Position numbers and translations under genes: made by a program. A stretch of 64,000 bases of DNA from Simmondsia chinensis (Eukaryota > Streptophyta > Magnoliopsida > Caryophyllales > Simmondsiaceae), in contig JAGTTD010000008.1 of assembly GCA_018398585.1 (NCBI GenBank), forward strand, positions 23,459,172 through 23,523,171. Direction: 5' to 3'. A model generated the notes under the pieces. That model searched no databases, was not told the DNA's origin, and saw only the letters and a list, made by a program, of their open reading frames with translations. Positions 11,280 to 22,869 of this stretch are shown here, one piece after another; position 1 is the stretch's first letter, and the number at the start of each line of letters is the position of its first letter.

Positions 11280-11590
11280 TGAGAATATGAAACCTTCTAA
11301 AGAGATGCAACGAAGATTGAACCCTGACATTAAAGAAGTTTTGGGTTGGGAGAAGAATCACGACATTACGATTCACAAGGGAATTGTACTAGATCGAAGG
11401 TTGTGTAAGGAGGGTATTGAGGTTGATAAAGCTAAGATAGATTTGATTGTTAACTCGCCCCCTCCCTCAAATGTGAAGTAAGTTGGAGACTTTCTAGGTC
11501 ATGCGAGTTTCTATAAGGGATTCCTTAAGGACTGTGGGAAGTTAAGTAGACCATTGACTAGTTTTCCCGCTAAGGACATATCTTTTGATT
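11280..11590 (+). pseudogene. pol: Remnant of Athila RT, catalytic core deleted
   Basis: The start of RT is recognisable as MKPSKEMQRRLNPDIKEV (about 11287-11340). It then passes abruptly into HKGIVLDRRLCKEGIEVDKA (about 11370-11430), which belongs to the RT thumb. It continues after a TAA as VGDFLGHASFYKGFLKDCGK. The whole palm with its YxDD motif is missing, so an internal deletion joined fingers to thumb near 11345-11370. Nothing of RNase H or integrase follows. The coding remnant fades out by about 11600-11760. Confidence 0.8.
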
Positions 11591-11764
11591 TCGTTTAGTC
11601 TTGGTTAGAACCTTTTCATAAGCACAATCTACACTTGTTGCTGCCCCCATTAGGCATCCACCCAACTGCTCTCTCTCTCCTGAAATCGTGTGTGACACTT
11701 CTAATTGTACTGTAGATGTTGTCTTAGGTGAGCTCGGTGAAGTTGCTTCTTTGGTTGATGCCAT

Positions 11765-13092
11765 TACTTGATCTTCACTAGACCTAGTGCGCCCGACTGA
11801 AGGCGTAAAACTTAGCGCTCCTAAGAGGCAGCCTAGGTTTTGTTAGTTCTTGCTTTTAGTTTAGTTTTTAAATTAATTAGTTTCTTGGAGACTTGTTTTC
11901 ACTCTTTTCAGGTTCTTGTCCGGGGTTGAAGAAGTCATATATAAATGTTCATGCTGCCTTGTCCAATTGTATTGCTCTATCTCAACTATTTCTTGTGCTT
12001 TAATGATTTATATCGTCGCATTCAGGATAATGCATGATTTAGGTATGGAGCCGAGACTCATGTGCATGTGGTCATTTTTTTGGTCAAATTTAAAAAATTT
12101 TTTGAACATCTTTTGTGCATTCTAGTGTGCAATATAACCGTTTAGCCAAGTTTTCCTTGATCGACGTGTATGTTAGGATGATGGTAGGATTAGCTGTTTA
12201 TTTCATTTTCTTAATTCCATGAAATTAAATGATTCTACTTCATACTTGTTAGTGAGTATTGTCGATCAGTGTTGATATTAATGGGTTCGACTCATGCGGC
12301 TCACATATTCACTATGCACAGGACTTTCGTGTTGTGAAAAATCTGAAAACTTTTAGTAAACAACTCTATATATCTTGAGTTTTGCAAGCCTGCCCTATTG
12401 GCTTATCTTAATTCTTGCCTCTTATGTAAAATACTTGTTGATCAACGTCAATTGTAAAGTTGAGGTACTTGTTATGCGAAAGTCCAAAAATTGGAAAGAA
12501 AAAGAAGAGGAAACAAAAAAAAAAAAAAAAAAGAAAAGAAAAAAATGAAAAAATGAAAAGTGAGGGGAAAAAACAAAGTTTCCTCCAAAGATAAGAAAAA
12601 AAAAAGGCAAAAGAAAAAGAAGAAAGTGAGAATTGATGTACATTCATAATAAAATTGTTCTTCTTTTGTGTTATGTTGATGTCAAAATATTGTAAAGTGG
12701 TTACTCATATGCCACTTAAAATTCTCTATGTGCGGGCATGTGTTTAGGTGATTCAATAGTGTGGGTGTGCAAACCTTGATAAATTTGATTGGAAGCGAGA
12801 ATTTGAGAAGATTCTATGGCATGAGATCCTATTCACTTTCACTTGTGCGCTTAAATTGCTTGAGTAGTTTCTATTAGTTGACACAGGGTTAACGAAATTT
12901 TATAACAAGTTTCGAAGTTTAATCATCTGAATTCATGGAAATGGAGAATACTCTAAATGATTGAATCTTGTCTTGAATTCTAATGCATGTGTTAATCTCG
13001 GAAAACTTGGTGAAGGTTGGGATAGTTGGGATAGTTGGTCATTGTAGTCTTTATGTTAAATCTTATGCTTTGCTCGAGGACTAGCAAAGGTT
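11765..13092 (+). other. 3' non-coding region of Athila-like element with purine tract
   Basis: This stretch between pol remnant and polypurine tract shows no real gene. A purine-rich tract of about 160 bases lies at 12480-12640 (A runs mixed with G) and gives long but meaningless frames on the other strand. Athila and Tat elements often have long non-coding DNA here. Confidence 0.7.
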
Positions 13093-13106
13093 AGGTGTGG
13101 GGGTGT
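13093..13106 (+). other. Polypurine tract of Athila-like element
   Basis: aggtgtgggggtgt lies directly before the 3' LTR. The upstream words cgaggactagcaaaggtt are also typical of this group. Confidence 0.85.
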
Positions 13107-14838
13107 TGATGCTTCTCATATTTACGCATCTTTTAATTGCTATTTTAGTTATTTTGTACCCGGTTAATTATAGTTATATCCTCACCTTGGCAATATTAAT
13201 ATTTTATAGGTTCAAAGATTAAAATTCGAAAATTGTCAAATTCGGTGCAAATAAGACAAATTTGATGCACGAAAGATTCGGGACAAGAACGTATAAGCTC
13301 GGCCCACAAGCGCACATCAGCCCAGACCTGCGTCAGGTCCAGTACAGCCCAACTACACCCACTCACTGTCATCTCAAGCCCATCAGTACGAGGCCCATCA
13401 TCTTCTTGCTGCACACTGGCCCAACTTCACCGGCTCAGACCAGACACCCATGGCCCAACAGCATCACAAGCTCGTCACCGAGGCCTAACACCATCTCCAC
13501 CTCAAGCCCAGCCCGCACCGAACCCACACCGTCATCATCAACCTCGGCCCAGACCCAACATAACACCAACACCCGTTCTGTTCATGAAGCCCGTGTCCTT
13601 TTTTTCTCACCGACACAGCCCATATCACCGACACACTCAAGCGTCAACCCATCACCACCAGCAGAAGCAGCAGCCCAGCCCATTAACGCCAGCCCACCGA
13701 ACCAAACCAAGCCCAAGCGCACTAGCCCAACGCACCTCCAGCCTCAGCACAATGTCACCTTCAAACTCGGTTCACCCCCGTCAGCCTAGCACCCCCTATC
13801 TCGGCCCAAAACTAGGCCCAATTTCCACCTCCGATCTCAAGCCCGCCACCAGCGTCCAGTCCACACCAGTACACGTAGGGTTCAGGGAAGGGAGAAATTC
13901 AGTTTTGGGGAAGGATTTAAGCTGGATTTTGGGCTCTGTTTTTGGTGTTCTTGACCACCGCAGCTCTCTCCTTCTCTCTCCTCTCAATTTCTCCTTTTTC
14001 TTTTTCTTTGTTTGGTTTTTGGTTAAACTGGAACAAGAGCGAAATTAGCGTGAAGACCAATATGAGTTTATACATCTCCTCCTCCACGGGTTCATCCTTG
14101 TGGAGAGCTAACTTGCTCTCTGGGGTTACATGAAGTCTTAGCCTTTTTACTTTGTATTACTTTTAATTTTGGGATAATTATTTGTTACATGAATTGCTTA
14201 ATTGTGGGAAATACTATGAAGTATTGTGCTTTAGTTGTTTATTCAATTGATATGATTATTAAGTTTGTAACCTTTAATTGTTGATGTTGATACTTATAAA
14301 TTAATTCTTCATGCTTGTAGCCTTAGGAGTAATTAATCAAGCATTAGTATTAACTAAACTGTCAATTAAAGCCTATCTTCCTTATGCTTTAGTTAGATAG
14401 GGTCAATACATGATAATTAACAATATGTTAGGTTGAGCTTATTTTCCTTATGCTTTAGTTAGATAAGGTCAATACGCGATACTAACAACATCACCTTAGT
14501 AGGAAGCTTGTAGTGTAAACCACTACCTGTGTGATAATTAGTAATCGCAAGTTAAAAGTTAATGCAAAAATAATTGGCTAATGATGGATTCGAAACCCTA
14601 TGTTCCAATTTAATACACTTTCCAACTAGAAGTAGGATACCTTTGTTTGATTGTCGTTTTCATAGATTAATTGACACAAAATCCTTTCAATTTTATTCAA
14701 ATCAATTTAGGTCATAGAAGAAATTCACGCACTCTTAGTCCCTGTGGTTCGACACCCTCTCGGCCTACACTTCAATTTAGATGTGTATAATAGAAATGAT
14801 TTTATATTAAATTTTGATAGACGTAGAAAAATACATCA
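13107..14838 (+). repeat. 3' LTR of Athila-like element
   Basis: It aligns with 6854-8581 along its whole length, including the GC-rich cagccc block (13290-13870) and the AT-rich second half. A 175-aa frame at 13262-13789 is low complexity and not alignable in frame with its 5' counterpart. Confidence 0.92.
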
Positions 14839-14988
14839 GCAACTATTGTTTCTTAGTACACTACTTGACCACTTGGACATAACAAATGAGTGAGTTCCTG
14901 CAAAAGTTGTTGCATGGGCTAGTTTAATATGAAATGGACAACAAGAACATGATTGTCATTCGAAATGGGATCATATCTTAGTGGAAAC

Positions 14989-15948
14989 TGTTGGAAACAT
15001 ATTTCAAAAATATTATCCAAAATGTCTAAAACGAATGCAGTAGAAATGAATTTAAAATTTTTAATTTCAAACTAAAGCCCTAATCTTATTAAATTATTTA
15101 CTTAAATCTAGATCTTACTGTAATATGTTCATAACATCACAAATGAAATATCAAATAGAACAAGTACAACATGGTATGTGAAATAAAGGAAATAAAGGAA
15201 AAAATAAATTAAATATCAAATGTCTAATTAAAATATACCAGGAGCGTGAATCCCAGAACTTAAAGATCTGAAATTGGAAGAAGAATAACTTGATACCATA
15301 AGGTCTTCTTTGCAATATCCTCTTCTAGCCGCAGGAGTTGAGCTCCCAAAATATTTAATTTCGGAAAAAATTTGAGAACAAAATTTTTCCTTTCAATCTT
15401 TCTTGAAAACAAATTTTTAGAAAAAAATTCTAAATTATAAATTTAGAAAACTCCTTACAATAATTTTTAGAGTTTTCGCCATGGGAGAAAACCAATTACC
15501 AAAACCAAATCAAATCCTCCCAATAATGTGTTCAAATACACAAAAATCCCAGCCGCTAACATCTATGTGAAAAGGTTCAATATCCTCGTGAAAACTGTGC
15601 AGCTGACGTCAGGATGACGTCAGCGCCCCTTTTATTCTTTTTTAGGCCTCCTCTTTTCAACAAGCGCTGAATCCCCTTGCGTGCGTCGCACTCACAGGGC
15701 TAGGATTTTCACCTCCTTCCTTTTTTTGTTTAAAATACTATGTAATTTATCGTATCATATATTCATCTCATGAATATTTATTTGTCATAAAAAATTATTT
15801 ATCTCATAAATAAATAATTGATCTCATGAATTCATTTTTAAATATTTTTAAGAGATGCTTATGTAGAGGCTTACGAAGAGACCTCAAGGATAATCTAATA
15901 CTAGCTCCAAATTGGTCAAATCTAATCATCAACTATTGATGACATTGA
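14989..15948 (-). repeat. Copia solo LTR (copy C), left part
   Basis: It starts TGTTGGAAAC and continues at 25445 after the nested insertion, to end ttccaaca at 26354. The flanks are gaaac (14984-14988) and taaac (26355-26359), a target duplication with one mismatch. Its right half shares words with copies A and B, such as ctagctccaa, and cttaattccact after the insertion. The minus orientation is taken from copy B, which has a polypurine tract. Confidence 0.72.
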
Positions 15949-16439
15949 TGTTGGAAAACAAGGGGGTAAATGAGTAATCTAAAACTAAACGCAAGTAAGA
16001 TAAACAAACTTGAATAGCTTAAACCGAGTGTAAGAGAAGAATTTAGTAACCTCAAACAAAAACCGTCTCAATAGGAGTGGATTTCTCTTGCATATTAGTT
16101 AATCAAGAGCTTTTACAGAACTGAACTCATATTTGAGTTAGGCTCAAGAAGAACAGAAACGAGCCTAACCTTGATTAACACTAGTCTCAAGCTCTAGTGA
16201 CCAAGTGAATTAAAGCACATAAATAATTGAACAAAGGCATGAATAGGTCAAGGGCAGGGAAAGGCAGGAATAAAGCACAAAGGCAGGAATTACCGTGCCA
16301 AGGAGTTCACATCTACCCTAATTCATTTATGCCCCCGCTATGGTGCACATGGATCTTTGGCACTCCAACTCCCTGGGTTAACACGGCACCCAACACAGGA
16401 GTGTACTATAGGGGGTTGGGTAGGAGTATCCCTCCTCCC

Positions 16440-16475
<36 letters not shown>

Positions 16476-17160
16476 CTTGCTCAATAACCAGCTTGAAGAC
16501 AAGAACACATAGAGAAATTCACAGAGGAAGAGAAGAGAAACAGAGATTCTGTATTTCTATGTTATGTGTCGAACAATGCCAAAGCACGGTATTTACAGGA
16601 AAAAAATATATAACGTGCAAACAAGAATTAGTTATGGATTGTGGGCAAGAAATCTAGCCTCAATTAGGAAGATGGAGAATACGGAAGTGCAAAAAATACG
16701 AGCACAATGGTTAGGGAAAGAAGTGGGTAGAGACACGGTCAGCGTGTTCGAGCTCGAGCTTGCAGCCTCACCTCGAACTTGGACTAACGGATGTACGCTC
16801 GAGCACAACGGCCTCGATGTTGGACACAGAGAGACACCTCGAGCTCAAGCATAAACCCAAGAGCTCCAGCACAGTCCTGGAATTTCCCTAGACTTCCTTT
16901 ATAAAAATTAAAATATAATGTTCATAAAAATAAAGGTCCAAGTTAGAAACAGTCCGCACCGCGATGCACCGGCCGGCTAAGAGAGGCTGGACGGGCGGGC
17001 GCGTGAGTATGTTTTCCACTCTAGCCCCCCTCAAAACATTAACAAGTATGAGGAGAAGGGGCTATATGAACTAGACCTCATTCTACTATTCTCCCTAGGT
17101 GAGATTGATGCAAAACACAAGATAGGAAAAATTGAAGGACACTACCTCAATATTCCAACA
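15949..17160 (-). repeat. 3' LTR of minus-strand copia
   Basis: It pairs with 24269-25439. A run of 33 C at 16441-16473 is absent at the matching place of the other LTR (near 24735). It contains tracts rich in ctcgagct words around 16745-16860 that are shared with the other LTR. Confidence 0.88.
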
Positions 17161-17175
17161 ATCCCCCACATGATT
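17161..17175 (-). other. Polypurine tract, minus strand
   Basis: The minus strand reads gaatcatgtgggggat next to the LTR start, a typical copia tract. Confidence 0.75.
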
Positions 17176-18690
17176 CAATTTTGAGAAAAGAAGAAATAAA
17201 AGAGGGTACTAAGCAATGAGACCCACACTTGACGATACCAATGTCTTTTGGGCTTGAATTGGTACCTAGTGAACATGCATGTCCCACAACCACCCAATGG
17301 TGAACATAGTCTTGAACCATGAGCGGTCATTGTGAAGAGCACACACATCCCCTTCATGTGATTCTTGGGTTGAAACGCACTTTGCAATATGGACATACAA
17401 GATCCTTCACAACCTGGGTACTTGAGAACGCTTTAGAGAGTAAGCCCTTACTCTCAACGAAGGATGTCCTACCACCCCCGCATTTTCGTAGGTGAGTCCA
17501 TTAAGTGTGCTGGCCCACACCACTATCATATGCTATAGACTATATTGAGAGCATTAAGGTCATCCCCACACCTTGGGGGTATGGTGTGTCCAGCAAGTGT
17601 GCTTCTCCACACCACCACAATGAGCTATAGACAACATTAAGAGCGTAGAGCTAAACCTAAACATGATGGCATATTTGATAAATCCAAGCCACCAATAGCA
17701 TCATATCAGAAGGGGCTAGGGTGGCTTAATTCCAAATTGCTCAACCTTGGCTTTGTTTGACCCATTGAACATCGAGAATACTCTCGAGATAGGTATCCAT
17801 CAAGATCAAGACACACAAGTGGGCTTAAGCCCCATTCCCTCGGCCATACATGTCTCATCTTCTTAAAAAGCCCTAAGACATGCGTCACCTTCTTAAAAGA
17901 CCCTTATTTAGAGGATCCATCTAGCCGTCCCACTCCTAAATCGAGTGTGATCATGAATGTCTCTTGACACCAAAGTTAAGGCAACATGCCCTTCGCTTGC
18001 CAATCCCATCAGGTGTGCAATGCCCACACCATCCTTCATAGACTACAGATAGGTTAGCATCATGCTCAACCTTTTCAAATGGCATTACGACACTAGTCAT
18101 AAACAATGCGATACTTTAGTTGGCCACTACCAACATCAATCACAAGCTGCTCTTACCCCCACATTGAGGCATCTGCATCAAGCTGTCAAACAACCAACTC
18201 CATAACCTGCCAACTTCACAGCAATAGGCATAAAATAATAGTAGAGCACAATAAATCACATCTCCACCTTAAGTACAAAGTTGGCAAAACAATTCTGTAC
18301 CGTGAAATATCAGTTTCACATGCCATCACAAGAGTGAAACATTAACATTTCAACTTAACTGTAGCACCACATGTTAGTTCACAAATGACCATAATCCATA
18401 AGGTGCCTTTAATGTTCAAATTAAGGCAACCCACACAGTTACAGGACTTTCAAGCCCATATGCTAGCGTCATCAAGCTATCGGCACTAACTTTGGACAAT
18501 CACCATAATAATAATTCCACATAATCAACTCACATAAGCTAGCAATAACTAGCGAACATCAGTGGAACCACAATAATCACTAGAGATTATGGTCAAGCAC
18601 TATAAGTTCTCGAATGCTTATAAAATCCCCACAATGGAATTCCTCATGCTACATTCCTAAGCCATTAATTTTTCTAGCTGCCAACTCAGA
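17176..18690 (-). other. 3' non-coding part of minus-strand copia with diverged tandem units
   Basis: No frame matches a known protein. Three diverged units of about 80-90 bases built on gtgtgc, cccacacca and tatagac words occur at about 17490-17565, 17578-17657 and 18006-18070. They suggest an old tandem expansion. Confidence 0.5.
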
Positions 18691-18860
18691 CTATGAGGTT
18701 AATTTAACAGTGCATGTTTGATAGGAGAATCCCATAATGCAACACCACTGACAAGCCTAAACACATAGCTATTAGCAGAATAGTTCTCATCAGTATTAGA
18801 CACCCAACTGGCATCGCATTATCCCTCCAACACAGTATTAAGTCTACCTCAATGTAAAAC
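18690..18860 (-). pseudogene. pol: Copia RNase H remnant
   Basis: The minus strand reads DASWVSNTDENYSANSYVF followed by RLVSGVALWDS. This corresponds to the copia RNase H segment that normally reads DANW, then D-E-N/D-x-S-T-S-G-Y-V-F. The catalytic aspartate position is kept, but no longer frame survives. It lies between the SIRE-like insertion and the element's own polypurine tract, as expected for the end of copia pol. Confidence 0.7.
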
Positions 18861-19148
18861 TCAATCCATAGTACTTCACTAGTACCTTAACTATTCGATT
18901 AGAGCACCCCAATACTCATCATTTGGATAAAGGTATATAGAGTACATCTACTAATTACATATGATATATCGAGACGGGTGTTGTTCATTAAAATAAAACA
19001 CCATTAATCATTTCAGCATATTTAGCTTATGACACAATATCATTTTCTCCTTTTCAAGTAAACACTAAGGTCATATTATCATATAATGCATCATCAGAAT
19101 GACCAAACTCTCTAAGGGATTTTCCATAAAGTCAAGAGTTAAACTAGT

Positions 19149-20545
19149 TGGGCATAAAGGCCATTTATAGTGAAATTTTGATAATAACAATCATTTAATG
19201 AGTCATTATATTTAAATTGTTCTAATCTTGTTTGAAAGTGACTCATAAGAAAGTTAGGAAAAATCAAGATTAATCATGTTAATACCAAGCTTTCCAAAAC
19301 GATGAATTAAGAGGAAACCGAGCCAAGTTGAAGAGAAGATTGATCCTAAATTAAGAGAACGAAATTCGAGTCCAGGCACTTTAAGTCATTTATTTTAATT
19401 TTTTTTAGGACTTAGGATCATGATATATCAATTCAGTTAAATCTCAAATATTGGTATGTGATGCTCTAACAAAAATGTTTTTGAAGTATACTTGAAACTT
19501 GATTTGCAAATCTTACTTGAACAATATTCAATCCAATCAAGTTTTTCATCAAGGATATTTTAAATTGGCAATTATGAAAAGCATGCCCAAAAATAACAAG
19601 GTCAAAAATTTTATTAGGTTGATATTTTAGCTTGATTAAATCAATCATTCATTCAAATGAATAAGCCATACATAGAAATTATTTCAAAAAAAATTAAGTT
19701 AATATGATAAATCAATCAATCAATCAATCAAGCTAAATTGTCAAAATTGTTCAAAATCATCCAAGCATGTTGAGTGTCGACACACAAACTTACAGTAGCT
19801 ACCTAGAGCTGCTATATGTCGACACACAGCCCACGTGTGTCGACACACAGAACTACCATAGCTCCAAACGGCTATTTTTAATTTGATTTATTTCCTAATC
19901 TTTTTCTAAACATTTCAAACATCTACTAACCCCTCATTTGCTTATCAATAGGGCTTGAATGATTGGGTTTTTATCAACCAATTCTCTCTAGGCACTCTTT
20001 AATTAAAAAGCACTTGTTCTTTTGTGCTTTAACGTCTTAATTTTGAGTTTTTCTTAAAAATTTCTTGAGCATCACTTGTTCTCTATATTGTTGATTGTTT
20101 GAGCTCAATTAGCATATCCTTAGCTTTGGCTATGCTTGATCTAAAATCAATTGACTCTTGAAAGAGCGAAGAATTTCATTAATTTATTTTATATTCTTGT
20201 AAAGGTGGGATCCTAAGCCTACTGTTACAAAATGGTCAGTTGTAAAGGTTTGGTCTTGAGCCTATGTAGAAAAAGACCGATTGTAAATGTTAGATCTTAA
20301 GATTTGTTTTAAAAAGGATCATCAAGCTTAGTGAAAGGCTTAGTTAACAAAGAGTAGTTATTTGAGGAGTGAACTAGCTTCCAGTTTGGAAGTGAACCAC
20401 TATTAAAATCGTTGTTCATTGTTTTATTCTTGCCTTTACATTTTATATTTCGCATTTATTGGTTTTTTTGTTCTTAAAGTTTAAATTTTTATATCATGAA
20501 AGAACCCAATTCATCCCCCTCTTAGATTGCTCTTTGGGTCTTTAA
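19149..20545 (+). repeat. 5' LTR of SIRE-like element
   Basis: It starts near tgggcataaagg; the exact base is uncertain because the other LTR is lost. It carries three tgtcgacacaca palindromes at 19774-19850. The 3' part holds the words tcttgtaaaggtggga and tcagttgtaaaggtt. It ends just before the primer site. Confidence 0.65.
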
Positions 20546-20546
20546 T

Positions 20547-20558
20547 CGGTATTAGGGC
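20547..20558 (+). other. Degenerate iMet-type primer binding site
   Basis: CGGTATTAGGGC differs at three positions from TGGTATCAGAGC and follows the LTR end at the expected place. Confidence 0.55.
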
Positions 20559-20562
20559 TAGT

Positions 20563-20890
20563 ACTCATTAGTTTTTGTCTAACAGCCTTAGAGTGATCCA
20601 AATAGAAACATTTGCTCCTCTCTTGGCGCAGGGTCAATCGACCAACAAACCTTCTTTTTTTTTTTTAATAGGAATCATTTCCCCTATTTGGATCTTAGAA
20701 TGAGATAGTACATCACCTCTATTGATTTGACTTATGGTGTATAACAAAAAAGGGTAATATGTACCATCAAAAAAAGGAGGGAAAACTATTGAAAAAGTGG
20801 AAAATGAGCTCAGGCAAGATTATAAAGAAAAACTTGCAAAAAAAATACAAAACCTCATTATCAATTATTGTGTGCAATTGCCCCAAATGT
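20563..20890 (+). pseudogene. gag: SIRE-like gag, N-terminal part
   Basis: Pieces in two frames resemble a SIRE gag start: FAPLLAQGQSTNKPSFF and, after a poly-T interruption, YITSIDLTYGV, then EKVENELRQDYKEKLAKK. Stops and shifts break it. It is separated from the rest of gag by the Tat-like LTR at about 20899-21854. Confidence 0.5.
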
Positions 20891-20898
20891 CTTTAATA

Positions 20899-21854
20899 TG
20901 TCTTTGATCATTCATGCATAAGAAGAAGCTTAATGGCATGAAATGGGGAGAAAATGCAGCAGAATAAGGGGGAACCATTATTTAATTTATCTATAAATAA
21001 AGGATTCTGTTGTAGTTTAAGACACACACACAATACAAAACTTTTTCAAGTTTTCTTCACCGCTACTTGTGCTCTTTTCTTAGGAGTAGCATAACTTAGT
21101 GTAGCTTAGCTTAGCATAGAACTTGTTGTACTTGCTTCTTCAGTAATACAGTCTTTCGAGTTTCAAGTATGAACTTCCTTTTTGATATGTTCCCAAATTT
21201 CGACAAGTTAAGAATTGAGGCTCTAATTTAAGGCTTTGACGGCCAAGGCTTGACCTTGATTGCTCTGGTTTTAACTCTATTGTCACTGCTTGATAAGTCA
21301 GGTAAACTTAAGTTCACAATATTGATTAAGGCTTTGACATCCAAGGCTTGACATTGATTGCGTTGGTCCTTGTGCAGTCACTTGAATACGGTTTGCTCTA
21401 TCTTAATCTTGTCAGACCTAGACTCAATCGAGTTATTATAAGTCAAGGGTTCCAGGCTTAAAAACTTGATTGACTTGAGCTTGTAAGTAGACTGCTGAGC
21501 TCTTGGGTTTGTCTCTACCCTAGTTCCTAACTTTTAAGTGTACAAGGAACGGTGTTTGGGGGCCCTGCTCCATCACTATAACTCCCACTTAAGTTAGGCC
21601 CATATCCCTTTATTTTTCTGTCAATATATAAAAAAGTCCACAAAAATATTTGACCAGGTCTTCTTAATTGAAGTATAAGCTAAACTCAAAGTATAACTAA
21701 AGTCAGATACACCAATAGTATCATAAAATTTTCTGCAAAAACAGTAAGTGGTTGTTGTCAAAGATGTGTGGTCCAAATTTAGCCTCACTCCCTAGTCTTG
21801 ATGAGTCCCTTTTTCACATTTCTTTTGTTATCATTTTATGGTGATCACATCACA
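20899..21854 (+). repeat. Tat-like LTR inside SIRE-like gag (copy b)
   Basis: It aligns with 34292-35574 and 1-423. Shared words are ttcttaggagtagcataactta (near 21080), gcttgaccttgattg, cctaacttttaagtgtacaa and gtgatcacatcaca at the end. A TATA-like ctataaataaagg at 20989-21001 marks a likely promoter. The left boundary is approximate. No interior or second LTR is present here, so it is probably a solo LTR. Confidence 0.65.
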
Positions 21855-21929
21855 TTTAATTACAAATAAAATAAAGCAAACAACCTTGAAAATAAAAAAA
21901 AATTTAGAAAATTATAAAAAAAGGTTCAT

Positions 21930-22850
21930 CTTCCCCCAAAGATGAACGAACTTGTTATGACTGATCGGACATTTCAGTAGAGATTGTCCCTAGCCAAAAC
22001 AAAAGAAGTCCTTCAACAAGTTCAAAAAGAAGGACAAGAAGGAGGAACAGAAGAAAGCATTTGCGGCTTGGGGAGGTAGGGGTGATGACTCCGATGAAGA
22101 AAGTCAAGATGAAGTAGCCAACCTTTTTTCTTATGACCGTTGATGATGAAGCATTGAAGAAGATGAGGTAACCGATCTATCCGATGATGAACTTATTGTT
22201 GGCTTTCATGAATTATATAAGAAGTACAAAAAATTGGAAAAACAACACAATGCTTTCATAAAGGATCTAGAAAAAATTTGTCTAGAAAAAGAGTCAAAAC
22301 AAGATTTATTGCTTGAACTTAAAAATGAACCTATAAGGAAAAAGAATGAGTCTTTGAGTGATGAAATTATAAAACTAACCAATATAAAACAATCTTTGGA
22401 AGGAAAAGCTTCACTCATACGAAAATGAGGAAGAAAAGTCTAAGGAAGATGAATCACTCTTGAAAGAAAATGAGTGTTTGAAGCAAAGAGTGGAAGGACT
22501 TTAAAAAATCTCAAGAAAATTTTTCAAAGGGCAAGAAACACTTGAGAAAATACTCTCCTCTCAAAAAACTAGTTCACAACAAAGAAAGAATTGGTTATAA
22601 TGGAAATGTTCAAAAGAAAATTTTGAATATTCTTTTTGTCAAAGCCTCCTCACCCCCGTCAAACTTCATAAGATGACACGATTGTGGTGACCATGGACAT
22701 ATCGTGTACCAATGTCCTTAAAAAAGGAATTTGAAAAGCCAAAAATGGTTTGGGTCCCAAGAGGAGCTCGACCACCACATGTCAAGGCTAACAACAAATG
22801 ACCCAAGAAAATTTGGGTATCTAAAAGTGTTTGAATTATAATAGGTATGT
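21930..22850 (+). pseudogene. gag: SIRE-like gag, C-terminal part
   Basis: The nucleocapsid part of a SIRE-like gag. A damaged zinc knuckle reads CYD then, after a small deletion, GHFSRDCP near 21955-21990. A lysine-rich stretch and an acidic stretch follow (DDSDEESQDEVANLF). A coiled-coil segment lies at 22190-22428 (ELYKKYKKLEKQHNAFIKDL). A second knuckle-like word CHDCGDHGHIVYQC occurs near 22680, then WVPRGARPPHVKANNK and PKKIWVSKS, family words just before the protease. Stops and frameshifts are frequent. N-terminal gag lies on the other side of the Tat-like LTR. Confidence 0.65.
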
Positions 22851-22869
22851 ATAAAAATTGGAAACAAGA

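Larger units (their letters stand above)
6854..14838 (+). mobile_element. Athila-like Ty3/gypsy element with intact ends and deleted pol
   Basis: LTRs of 1,728 and 1,732 bp begin TGATCCGTGTC or TGATGCTTCTC and end cacatca or tacatca. The 5-bp target duplication is perfect: gcaac at 6849-6853 and 14839-14843. The primer site matches tRNA-Asp, and the tract before the 3' LTR is the GTGTGGGGGTG type seen in Athila-related elements. The interior holds a broken gag and a protease, then only the tail of RT. RNase H and integrase are missing. It therefore looks like a deletion derivative that depended on other elements, or lost pol after insertion. The LTRs look roughly 90% or more alike by eye. Confidence 0.93.

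Noticed and set aside
12408..12647. Phenylalanine-rich membrane-like frames on the minus strand
   Set aside because: They are translations of a purine tract read from the other strand.
13262..14048. 175-aa and 154-aa frames in the Athila-like 3' LTR
   Set aside because: Same low-complexity block as the 5' LTR; no start context or family word, and the corresponding 5' LTR frames differ.
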